Shown here: positions 38,813 through 50,900 of the stretch, piece by piece
How the letters are laid out: each line of letters opens with the position of its first letter
How positions within the stretch are numbered: the first letter of the stretch is position 1
Source: Crocodylus rhombifer
Taxonomy: Eukaryota > Chordata > Crocodylia > Crocodylidae
Assembly: GCA_038503035.1 (NCBI GenBank)
Contig: JAVSML010001014.1
Coordinates: 22,261 to 86,260 of the forward strand
Reading direction: 5' to 3'
Length of the DNA stretch: 64,000 nt
Translations under genes and position numbers: made by a program
Notes under the pieces: generated by a model
What the model was told of the DNA's origin: nothing
The model's input: the letters and a program-made list of their open reading frames with translations, nothing else
Database searches by the model: none

Positions 38813-38901
38813 ACCAATACAGAGCACGCAGGGGGTCCGCGACGCAGTATTTAAATACCCCGAGGCGGGGAGCGGCGATTGGCGGGCGGGGTCGCGGCAC
38901 T
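38813..38901 (+). promoter_or_regulatory. CEP95: CEP95 core promoter
   Basis: CCAAT at 38813-38817, a 12-bp palindrome GTATTTAAATAC at 38847-38858 that could act as a TATA-like element, and an inverted CCAAT (GATTGG) at 38877-38882 lie just upstream of the start codon at 38902. The surroundings are a CpG island. Confidence 0.5.
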
Positions 38902-41900
38902 ATGGGCAGCGCTGAGGAGAGAGGTGCGGGGCCGCGGGGGGAGGGGCGTCCGTCTGTCCACCCTCCTCCCCAGCGGCGACCCCGCTCCCGGGGCTCTAGG
39001 GGCGGATCCGGCGGGGGGAGTCGGAGACGGGGCTACCAGGGCGGGGGGGGTCGTCTGAGACAACACCGGCCGTGACAGGGCCCGGCCGCGCAGAAGCAGG
39101 CTGGGGAGAGGGCCTTTGTGCAGACCCGTCCCTCGCGAGGGTGCTGAACCCTCCGGGGGTGCGCCGCTGCAGGTTCTCCCGGCCTAGCATCTTCCTCTGT
39201 GCCATCGAGGACAGGCCTCGTCATTTCGCGGGCCTCGATCCTTCCCGTGGGGAATGGGACAGCTAAAAACAGGGGAGAAACTAACGAAAACCAAGATCGT
39301 AGGCGAGTAACAGCAGATCCGGGGCCCACTGCCCCCCACCCAACAAGTCAAGGGAGCCTGCAGATGCCAAACTGCTCGGAGGCGTGAGCGGCTTGGGGCA
39401 TCCTGGATGTGCCAAAAAAAAAAAAAAAAGCTTGTGGGCTCTTTTGTCAGGTGTGCTCAGCACAAATTCTGCAAGCCCCCGTTAAAGGGGAGGCTGCTGG
39501 GGACCTTCGTGGGAGAACAAGAAAGAAAATGGGAACGGGGCTGAAGTCGGAGATGGAGAACGAGGATTTGGACAGGGCCACAGCAGAGCGCGTCGCCCCT
39601 TGGCATCAAGGGCTGCTAGAGAGAGGCCTGTGGGATGCGCCAGAGAAAACCTCGTGGCCTGTTGGGCATTGTGGACACTAAGGCTCCTTGGACGAGGGAG
39701 GCCTCTGGGGACACGTCAGCTGATGGCTTGGGACAACAAAAAAGAAAATGGGAGCGGGAGTGAGGTCGTAGGTTAATAACTAGGGTGTCAGAAGGGGACA
39801 CGGAGCAGAGCACGCTGCCGGCCAGTGCTCACTGCCCTGTAGAGGAGTCGAGGGCTGTCGGAGATGGGATGGCTAGGCGGTCCACTGGTCTGACCCGCTG
39901 TGGCACTTCTTATGTGTTGAAGGGCAGTGAGTTTTGTAACTTGCCATGTGCCAAAACCAATCTTGCCCTTCCTCAGGTGTGTTCTGCAGCTCTAGGTGTT
40001 GCCTTTAAGCCAGGGGTGGGGAAAATGTGGCCTGGGGGCTGGATGTAGCCTGCCAGGCCATTCAATCCGGCCCCTAAAAAATTTAGAAAGTTAATATTTA
40101 TCTGCCCTGGGCAGCCTGTCACGTGGCCCTCGACAGCTTGCCAAAACTCAGTAAGCGGCCCTCTGCCCAAAATAATTGCCCACCCCTGCTTTAAACTAAA
40201 GCTAGCCTTGTTTATTCCCCCTCCCATGCCCATCCATCCCCCTCCCCTTTCTCATCTCGTTTGGCGCCACTGGAAGGCGGCATTTGTATTTCACAGCAGC
40301 GTCCATTGTTTGGGACTTGTTCATCTCCTCCTTCTTGGAAACTGGCCAGAAATCAAACTGTACAATTTCTACACGGTAACACTGCCATGGCTGAGAGGGA
40401 AAGAGCCGTTAGATCATTTCTGATCTATACAGGAGTCTCCTATTGAACTATTTAATTAAATGGAAACAAGAAGATGGAAAATCATTTTTAATCATTCTGT
40501 AAAAATGTCTGTTCTTAAACAACGGGGGGGAAAAAAAATCTTATTTCATAGTAGTCCCCTGATGTGGAGATTAAGATGAACTCGCATCCTTTAAGTTTTT
40601 TATATTTGTTAGGCTATGAATTAGGACAGGTTATTGGAGAAAATTGTTGAGCGTGAATTGTAGATGTCTTTCAAATATGGCTTTTGAAGGGGTAGCAAGA
40701 AATTGGCTTCTATTCTCCATACCCTTTGTATGTTTTCATTATACTCTGTGGGAGTTTTGCATACGGAAGGTTTGCAGGAACAGTCCCATATATTTATCAT
40801 CTATAACAGAAGTCCTTGTATTTGGCTTATATGAGTAAGTGTTCACATTTATTTTACTTTCCTGCTTATTGCTCCAACGTCTGGATAATTAACAATTGAG
40901 TAGTTAAATAATGGAATAAAAATCCTGGGGCAATGTCATTATGGGTGCCAGACCTTTTTTTTTAAAGCCCTTCAGACCTCATTGTATAAAAAATGCTATA
41001 CTTCTGCTCTCAGCTCCTACTAGATACTAAAATTGGCCAACTCAGATCCAGAAACATTATCTGATTTCAAGTTGACTATTAAAACTGTTTAGAAAATCAG
41101 ATTCTATGGCAGACAATCTCAATTATATCCTACAAGTGAAAGTCTTTCCCTGCTTGTTGTTGTTTAATCATGGCTTCTTGAAGGCCAAGCTTTGATCCCC
41201 AAACCCTCCATGTTTCTCTGTTGTGCATCTGTGAGAGAAAGTAGGGACTGCAGAACGGACCCTAAAAGCTGTTCATTTCCTTAATCGTACATCAGTAACT
41301 AAATTTAAGAGAACGTGGTGAAATTTCTGCATGAGCAATTTGCTGAGTCTTCATAAATCTCTTAAGACCTTAGAGCCCCTGGTTATGCAGTCGGAAAATG
41401 GATTAGATTTTGTTTCTTTAGCAAACAGATGCTACCTAAATTGTTGTTTGAGCCTTCAGCTTGAAGTCTCCTCTGCATGCAGCCAGGCTTTGTCCTTTCC
41501 TATAGTTTTTAGCTGTCATTAACATGTTTAATTGTTTTTAATAGAATGGGTTGACATCGCCAATGATCTTCTGATGAAGTGTCACATAAATCTACACATA
41601 AAGAAGCTTTTAGAATGTGATGCCAATGTATTTGTTCATCTTTATGAATCAATTTTAGGAGAAAAAGTACCAGGTAGGAACATGGGTCCTATTACATCAC
41701 TAATGTCCTAGCTGGACTGTTTTCAAGTCTCTACAACTGTAGTAGCAGTATAGGGAAAACATGCAGATTTTTCTCAAGTTCTAGCAAGACATTGTCAAAA
41801 AGTGGAAACAAGGAAATGAAGACCAGTAGAAGGTTTACAGATGGTGGAGACAACTTTGTGTAACCTAATGTTAAGTTTGAAAAGTCCGATGTAAATTAAG

Positions 41901-44900
41901 CCTGCTGCTCTTAGACCACATTAACACTGGTTGGAAGCTTTACTTGCTTAATATGCATTAAAAATTACCGGGGCTTGTCAACCCTGGACTTTCAGACATG
42001 TTAGTTAGCTGACACATTTAATACCTCCCAGAGGGACACTTCAGTAACAGGATTTACAAATGAGGTTGCTAGGTACAGGCCAGCTGCCCTGTAGGTCCCT
42101 TTATTACAAAAGCAACATATGCCTAAAAGATGGAACATATGTTCAGTTCTATTCTCCTGTTGATTTAGCTGGGATGTAAACCTTCTGATACTGATTATAT
42201 TACAGGATTTGGGAGATGATGTCAAACCATTTTTCCTTTAAGTTTTAAGAAAGAACTTGCAAGAAACAAGGATTTCATAGGGTGATGTCTTTTACTCTGA
42301 CAACTACAAAACATTCTTCATTGGGTTCCTATATTGTGTATTCAAAAGCTTGTCTAACTATCTCAGCTATGAAGTTGGTCCAGTAAAAGATATCACCCTA
42401 AGAAATCTTTCCTTCTCTCTCAAATTTCTGGACCATTATGTCTAAACACTAAAAAAAAAACAAAAAAAACTTCTATTGCCAAGAAAAACCAAAACAGATG
42501 AAAATGATTACAACAGAGTGAGCTGCTGTCCTTGTCTGCTTCCTACATTGTTTAAAACCTACATCCACTCTTCCTAAACAGCCAGAGTTTGTTAGTACTT
42601 GATAGCTTGCCATATCAGTGCTACTTTTGTAACCCTATTGGTTTTGGCACAAATTGTGCGCATGTGTTTAAGGGTACTTCTTTAGTTTTCATGGATATAA
42701 AGAAAAATATTGATTGTGACCAATAAAGTAGTTAGGTGTACATAAGATGTAAATTAGGTTGCTGGTGTAGCAATGCCAATGAAGGATGCATTGTTGTTTC
42801 TGCAATATTTTTGCCAGCTAAAGCTCTAATGATGGCGCTGTGGTCTTTTGCTTGCTGAACAATTGTAGGTGATATTCTGCTGGCAAAGCTACAATCTGTT
42901 GCTATAAGTTACACCTGCATTAGGAAGATTTCCTAGTATAGCTACATTAGTAAACTTTCTTGCATAGACTATGCCTGGAGCCTATGTATAGCGTAAACGA
43001 GGCGTGGCCAACCAATGCCATGGATGCCACAAGTGGCATGGACAACCTCTGTGCATGGTGTATGACAGATCAGGGAGCAGACAGGCAGCTCAGTAGCAGG
43101 TAGGGCAGGAACCAGAAGACAGCAAGCAGGGAGCATAGGGTAAGAAGTGTTGGAAATTGGGCAGGGAGTTTGGAGTATAGAGCAGAAAGCAGAGCAGCAG
43201 ACTGAGGGGAGGAAAAGGAACTGAGTGAGAAGTCAGCCAGAAAATTTGGCCCCCACTGGGTTAAATAATTCCTGTAAGATGAGTGGGCAATTGTTTCAGA
43301 TGGAGGGCTGCTTACTGAATGTTGACAAGCTGTCAAGGGCCGCATGACAGGCAGCCAGGGACAGATAAATATTAATTTTCTAAATTTTTTATGGACTCTG
43401 AGGGCTGGATAGTGTGGCCTGGCAGGCCGCATCTGGCCCACAGGCCACATTTTGCCCACCTCTGCTGTAAGAGGTGACAACTGGTCCATTTAATCTCAGT
43501 GTGTTTAACATTTAAATAGAATTTGGATTGGCATTGATACTACATTCAGAGTGGGATTTGCAAAAGTGCTTAGCCTTAGCCTGTTGCCTATTCAAGTCAA
43601 ACTCGTGGATTTAACAAGTGGCAAAATTTGGCCAGTGCTTATTGCTTGGTGCTTACGTAAACTTGTTTTTTCTAGGGTAAGCAAGTAATGTCAGAGGATT
43701 GTCCAAATACCTTTTACAAAGGTGTTAGCTGGCAATCAGTTGAGTTGGAAACAAAATCCTGGTGAACGCAAGCCTCAAATTAAAGCGTACGCCAGTCTGA
43801 TTTACCTTTTTGTTTTAAACTGGTTCCTGTAACGCTGGTTACAGATACAATGTTAAAGGCCTTAAAACAAAAAGAAATAAAGGGTCAGGCCTCTCCATTT
43901 TAATTTTTTATTACTCAGAGCTAAGAGAGAAACACCGCTATTCTGAGTTCAACGAATAATGAATGACAGATGCCTCTGGATTATAAACTGTGGCTCTAGA
44001 CCTGAAGTCAATCTGGATCATTCCATGCTTTCACTTAATAGCTAATAGTGTCTCTTAACCAGGGTGTTGTGGCACCGTGAGTAACTGAGATCCTTGCAAG
44101 GATGCAACACAAGCGTTAGCAGCTATTACATGTGCAAATGATTCACAAGAATAAATCCAGCAATTTCAAATAGGACTCCATTGCATTAAAAACATTCTGC
44201 CTGGTATGGGTTTTCTGCATTCTTTGCAGGAAAAATTGCCCTTTTTTTCCATTCTCAAAAAATGGGTGAGAGCTAAGGGCTGGCATTTTCCAATGGGTGC
44301 TTTGAGTCTAAAAAGGTCAAGAACTACTGATTTCATATGCTAATGACTGTGGGTAAGCTTGATTGTAAATCATGAAATGGATAAGTTAGTTGAGGTATGT
44401 ATACAGCACAGCCTCCAATAAGCAATCTGTAATAGTCTATTATCATTTAATTTTGTTCATAGATTACATAACTGCTCCCAGAACCCAAGAGGATGATGCA
44501 CATAATGTACAAGCAATAATAGATTCTCTAGCACTGGACTATTTGCAGGTTAGCCTGTCGCATATCACCGGTGAGTACTCATATTAGTTAGTTATCAACA
44601 GATGCTCATTTGTAAAATATATTTATTCAGAAGGCTTACCTTTAAAATATTGTAAGGACCTGATCTTGCAGAATGTGCTTCCCTGTTTGCATGCACATTT
44701 AAGCGTGCTAAAAAAAGGAGGCTTGCTATAAAACAAACAAACAACAGATTGTTGGTGTAGGGAGCAAGTCAAGAATTTATGGATGACAGTAAAGAAATTA
44801 GTCAATTTCGGGTGTCATGGATTAGAGAATGGAAAAATTATTCAGCATAGTAATAAATGGTGCTGAGACTATTGGGTTACTGGTGTTAAAACAAAGCTTG

Positions 44901-47900
44901 AAACTGCTGTTTTGGTTGAGATTCCCAACTATTCCAAGAAAAAAACAACAATTTTAATTTTGTTGTCTGCATAATGTCACTCTTCCACCCAGCTGGAGCA
45001 ATATTATGGTTGGCAGTATCAGACTGTTGAGAGAGCTTTACCCCACTCACCTTGGAAACTGTAGAAGCAGCCTGGTGCATGTCCTTGGAGGGTACAATTG
45101 CCATACTTGGCAACAAGGATAAATTCACACTAATAGAATTAAAAAACTAACAGAACAAGATGAGCTGCTAGTTTACTGGTACATTAATTCAGTTTGAATC
45201 TTCAAACTATAAAATGTTAAAGGGAAAAATAAACAACATGATCACAATTCTTTTTAAATGTACATGTTGACTAATCAAATAGTGTCAAACAATTATTTTT
45301 TGCTTTGCTATTTAATGTTAAATTCTGATTTATTTATTTCCACCCTCCAGTATTAGATGTATTACAATGGCTGTATATTGAAACACTCAACATTTAAAAA
45401 TTCCCTGTTTGAGTTCTTTCATTTTTGTTCTTCCCTCTGGGACCAATCCAAGATTAAATATGTATTTTGGATGACATAAAAACAGATCACTTACTAGTAA
45501 CAGTACTAACATCATAAGTGCTCTGAATTCTGGAATAATGATGAACTAGTTCAGAAGGTACATTGGTGTCTACCAAGACTTCTTTGTTTTACTTAGATTA
45601 ATTTGCTTTTTAAGGGGACTTCAGTATCGCTTGCTTTTGTAACTAACTGAAATGTATATCAGCCATTCAAAACTGGAGCCTGCTCTGCAAGTATATATTC
45701 TGCATTAGCCAGGAATAAGATTACATATAAGCGTATATCTAATGAATTGTGCTTTGCACTCTCAAGGAACATTTTTTGGTCACAGGTTGGCATGAGTACT
45801 GCAGGTATTTTTTTTTTTTAAACTCCTACAGCCTGGCTTCCCAGCTCAATGACTGGTCCAGGCAGCGGCAGACAAGAGAACAGTGTTATCAAACATGCCT
45901 GAAAACTGAAGATGGTAATTCTGGATTGACCACGATGCTACCTGCTCAAGCATCCATGATGGAAACTAAATATTTCAACATGCTGCAATAATAGATTTGT
46001 CCATTTTACCTCAGTAGCAACTTGATGAACAGCTTGGATGTGTCCAGATGAGCAGGAATGTTTGTTTCCCCAGAGACGAGTAGCAGCAGCACATCTTGTG
46101 CCACAGCTACTTGTATCTGGGGAATCTAGTGGCAAGTTAGCCCAGGTGGGGTAGGGGAGGCTGGGGCCAGCAGCCTTACGTGGGGTCTTCCGGGAGCTGC
46201 AGCCACAACAGGAAGTCTGGCTGGTAGCTGGAGCATGGCTAGGCTCTGATTTTGGGCGATGCACTGCTGCCATGTGCACTACCTTTTTTTTTTCCTCCTT
46301 TTTTTTTTTTTTTTTGGTGTGGGTTTTTGGACCCTGGGATCTCCCAGGGTCAAGCCCCCTTCTGCCCCCACTCCCCTTCCCCTGCTGTAAAGTAGCAGTA
46401 CAGGGAATGGCTGCATATGCAGTCTGCAGCACCACATACCTCATGTCCATGCTCATCTGGATGTGCCCCTTTTGACTTTCACTGGAAAATGAATGCAGTC
46501 TATTTACAAGAAGGTTTGGTAGTCTGCTCCATGAGAACAAATACAATGTTAACTAGGCTAAGCTTTAAGTTATTGTAGTGGAAAATTGAGTTTCAGGATG
46601 TTTGCCACTGACCTTAAAATATGCTACAGAATCATTCTTGCAGCAGTGACCAAAACATGTAACCCCAGCCACGTTGCTCCTGAGCTGATTGACATCTGAC
46701 CAAGAATCTGAGTAGCCTTCCCAGAAGGTTCTTGGTTTTGACTGACTTTTACATATTTTTCTCTTCTGAAACTGTAGTGACTAATTTATAACAAACAACT
46801 TCTGTTAAGGGGAGAACATTGTGAAGGGAGAGAGAGAATCTATCAGAAATCTGTTAGAAATATTTGATGGCCTGCTGGAATATCTTACAGAAGTCAGTGA
46901 AGCTTCTTCTCAGAGCAGTGGTGAGTGGAGAGAGAACTCCAGAACATCTCAGTTTTAAAGACTGTGTGCTGTTTCTTATTTTGTCTGCATTCCTCCACTG
47001 TTATCATTAAGATAGGAAAGCTGAGAGTGACGTTCTGCCCTCATATGTGCACAATTCTGTGTGCCTAGAAGAAGGGCACACCTTCAAGTAAATTCCATGT
47101 TACTCTTTTCCCTTTGCCCCCCACTCCACCACCACATTCAGCTTTATAATTGTGATGGAATCTGTAGCTATTTAAAAACATGCTCAATTGAACGTTTTGT
47201 AAAACCTTGTTAGACAGCACTTCAGATCAACAGAAACACTTCCCATACAGCAGGCTTGTTGGGATGTAAACTATCCAAACAGCATTTTGTAATCCAAACA
47301 GTGCAAGAAAAGGCTCTTGAAGTAGGGCTAGAGATTGAAACAATACATTTCAGTTATCCATACTGAACTTGCACACTGGTTCATTTAATTCCAACATGGA
47401 ACAGAAAAAAAAAAATGACATTTCTTAGTTTAGCAACACATCAGAATTAAAAAAAACCCTGAATACCTTAAAAAAAATTGTGACAGTGCCTAGTTCTTTT
47501 AATGGAAAAATTCTCCTGGCAATTTGTACTGTGCTATGGGAAAGGGTTATTACATTCTCCACCCCCCCACGACAAGAGAAGCCTCTTTAGATTAAGCATT
47601 ATGGAGGAAGTTGTAGGCCAAAAGTTTCTCTGACTAATATTTAAAAACTGTTCAGTGCAAGCTTCATGAAGGAAGTTGCAATTTGTGACATTAGATTTAT
47701 TATTTTGGGATCTCTGGAACAGGTGCACTAGATGACTTGCATTCTTCTAACAGATGTATGTAGTTTTCCTGGAAACTAACTAATGTATTTTGATTATAAA
47801 TAGATGAGCCTGACATGCTAATTAACAATGACATTCAAAATACACCTCAAGAGCAACTGGAAGATGATGCCGAGGAATCCATGCCAGTACAAAAACTCCC

Positions 47901-50900
47901 ATCAGTTGTGGGGTAAGAGTGGATGATTTTGCTTTAAAGTTCTATTAGTATAGCAAATTGCTTTCATACTTGAAACATCAAAACGTTTGTTTTATGCATT
48001 CAGCACAAGTGTCAAATGGAATGCTTTGCCTCTTCCATTAGCTGGGCAGGAACATACATAAAACTGGATCCAATCTTTGTATTTGCACTGCAAACCCAGG
48101 GACAGCTTGGCCAAGTGAATCTATCTTTGAATCTTGTAGTACTGAGTCTTTATAGCATCTAGTTAAGTTCAAAGTGTGTTGATTCAGTACATGCTTTCTT
48201 ACTTTTAAATCACTTCATTTTAGTTGCATTTAGAAGTCATGAAAATAAGTTTAGTTAACGTCGTGGAAACTAATCATACTTCTAAAAACCAAGTGCCAAG
48301 TAACTGGAGATTAAAAGGGTTGCTATTCTTTTGTAGCTCCATCTTGTGGCCTAACAAAGCAAAGATTTGTACAGGCAAACTTACTCTGTTATGTTCTGCT
48401 TAGATCATCCCAGTCGGAGATTTCTATTCCATTTTGGGAAGTTGAAGGATCAGAATCTACCAGTGAATTAATTAAGCTTGGGGACACTGCATGTTCACTT
48501 TCACTGAGGGAAGAAGGTGAGTTAAAAAACATCTTTAGGGCTATTCTGTAGGGACATAGAATTCTAATCATCTGCAGTAGCAGAAGTACTTAATATTTAA
48601 TTATACCAAGGAATTGTGGTGAGCACACATGTAGAGCAAAACAAGTTGTATTTGTGAAGATAAAACATTTAAGGGCAAAAGAAGCTTTACATCACTGAGC
48701 TGGAACAAGCTCTGCGACAGAAAGGGGAAGTCTATTGGCATAAAGTACCACCATGAGACAGCAGAAATTTAGATAAAGACAGCAAGTGAAATCCTCTCTC
48801 TTGTACCTAACACCAGTGGATTTGTAAGCAGAAGTGCTTAGAAAATGGGTTTCTTTTTTCCTTCTTATCATACATAGGATGGTATGATGCCAATGTTTCC
48901 TTACTAAGATAGTGGTCCTGCTGTGCTCCAATGGAGTTCAGGGTTTCCAGACTTGATGATGAATCTATTCCTTCAGGTTATAACGTTGTTTTATTGAGCT
49001 TAAAATAAATGCTGTACTAGACTCAGTTCAGCATGGCCTAGGACAATGTTTGTGTCCTTGTTATCACAATAGAAGCAGCAATATCCAAGACTGATATAAT
49101 AGTGATGAATCATTCTTTAGGCTAACACTTAACAGTTTCTGAATTGCTGAGACTCCTCATCTAAGGAGGCTTAGGTAACTTGAGGAACTAGTAATGGGAG
49201 GCACTTAAATGTGGTCCTTGCCAAGGAGTGGTACCAGCATTGGGGAAACTTTTTTAGCAAAGCAAATGCCTAAATGGAAGCTAGGCAAACTAATCTTGTC
49301 CCTAGTGCCGGGAGCTGAGCAAATAGGTGGATAAATATGTTTCAAGGTTTTCCTAAAATTCCCATACCTTTTGCAATTCCTTCTTGTAACATAATACTGT
49401 CCCAGTAACAATATGGATTAGCTCCTAGTCAGCTCAGTGTCAAAACTGTCTAAATGTAGCTGATGCTAAAGATGTCTCTAATTTTTAAGCCACCTAAATC
49501 TGCTTTCAAAAATGCCCATTCCAGGGTTCCAGCTCCCTGCACTGTTGCCTGTGGAGACAGATGTTTCTAAGGAGGCCAAAGAACCTGAGAGTGCTCATGT
49601 GGCATTACCAAGTCAACCCTCAAGTAGCAGAGGAGCACTTGTAAAAGAGAGGGAAGGTTGGTGAGAGTCTAATTTCCTGGTCTGCATACTTGGAAATTCC
49701 CTAAGCCTTTCTAGTTCTTGGAAGGCAGTGTTCGTTCTCATAGATAAGATTGAGAATGGAAACACGTTATCTTTTGCTAGATACTGTATTTCTTTATTTA
49801 GATCTTCACGGGTTTTCCTTAATGTGCCATGGGAGGGAGTTGTTTTCACGGAGTTACTTGCTGATTTATGAGCTTTTGGAGATCTTACTGTGGCAGTACC
49901 AAGCCAGATGCTAATGTTTCAAATCGGACCTTTTTTTTAAGTAGCTCCTTTTACCCACAATCCAAATTCTACAGGATCTGGAAAAGATTAAAGCTAATAG
50001 TAATTTCATATATGCAACATCCAGAATAAGGGAGGAATATTGCACACATCCAAAGTAGACTGAAAAAAATGTGCAGTTGGCATTTTGGTTAGAGGTTTAC
50101 TAGCACATCTCTTCATATTTGTCTTCAAGGATCAGCAGAATCTGTTCATTCCACTGAGTTTCACAAAGAGAGTTTGAGTTCCAGTGCTAAAAAGCTTGGG
50201 GAGCCCATTCGCCCGGCCATTCCTTTGCAGCCACCATATCAGCCATCTGAGCCCAGGCCCCATTATCCCATAGGAAGGGAGTATCAGAGCCCAGGAAGAC
50301 AATCAGCAGCTTTGGCCAACAGTCAAACAATTAAAACTCCTGCTGTAAGTGACAACCTCTTACTTGATTTTATTAGTTAATGCCTTCTGTTTGTGTTCTA
50401 AGCCTTTCTTTATTGCATTTGCAATTATTGGAGTTAATCAACTGAATATCACTGTGGGTTTGTTGACGTGATGAGAGCTTCCTGTCTGGACAGACTTATT
50501 TCAGAAGTGGTTTATACTAGCTTAAGACATTCCTATTCTGAAAAAGGTGTATCCAGGCATGACATTTGTCAGGAATAGCTGTCTGGCTCTAATGTTTATA
50601 AACCACCATAATTTGAATTGATTTCTAATGTGTAGAATAATAGCTTTAGTTTCTCAAACTATTTCTATTCCAGCAGAAAGAATTGCTTTATTAGTTTTGT
50701 TTTGTTTTTTCTTCTCTCTCCAGTCTGCAGAATCATATAGACAGGAATCTGAAACTAGTTCTGGGAACACTTCTGTGTCAGAGATCACCTGTGGTAAGAA
50801 TAAGTCTTGCTTTATATTAAACTACACTCCCCAAAAAGGAAAATAGGTTGCACTTTAAAGAAGATGCATACTATCAGGATGAAAAACTCTTTGGTGCTCA

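Larger units (their letters stand above)
32964..38846. other. Intergenic region between DDX5 and CEP95
   Basis: No gene recognised. CpG-island sequence runs to about 33420. Then come degraded DNA-transposon pieces: a palindrome-rich stretch at 33772-34130 with related sequence to 34330 and 35280-35480, a GGCAACCCCTGGCATGCGTG element end near 35010, an end reading GGGTTGAGCACCCCTG near 36265, and a MIR-like SINE at 37330-37560. AT-rich sequence fills 36600-36900. GC content rises again from 38280 towards the CEP95 promoter. Open frames here are chance products of composition. Confidence 0.6.

Noticed and set aside
43070..43489. 139-codon minus-strand frame
   Set aside because: It spans a hAT-type element with an exact target duplication and has no protein resemblance.
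45938..46546. 202-codon minus-strand frame
   Set aside because: It crosses an inverted-repeat DNA element and a low-complexity lysine run; not part of CEP95.
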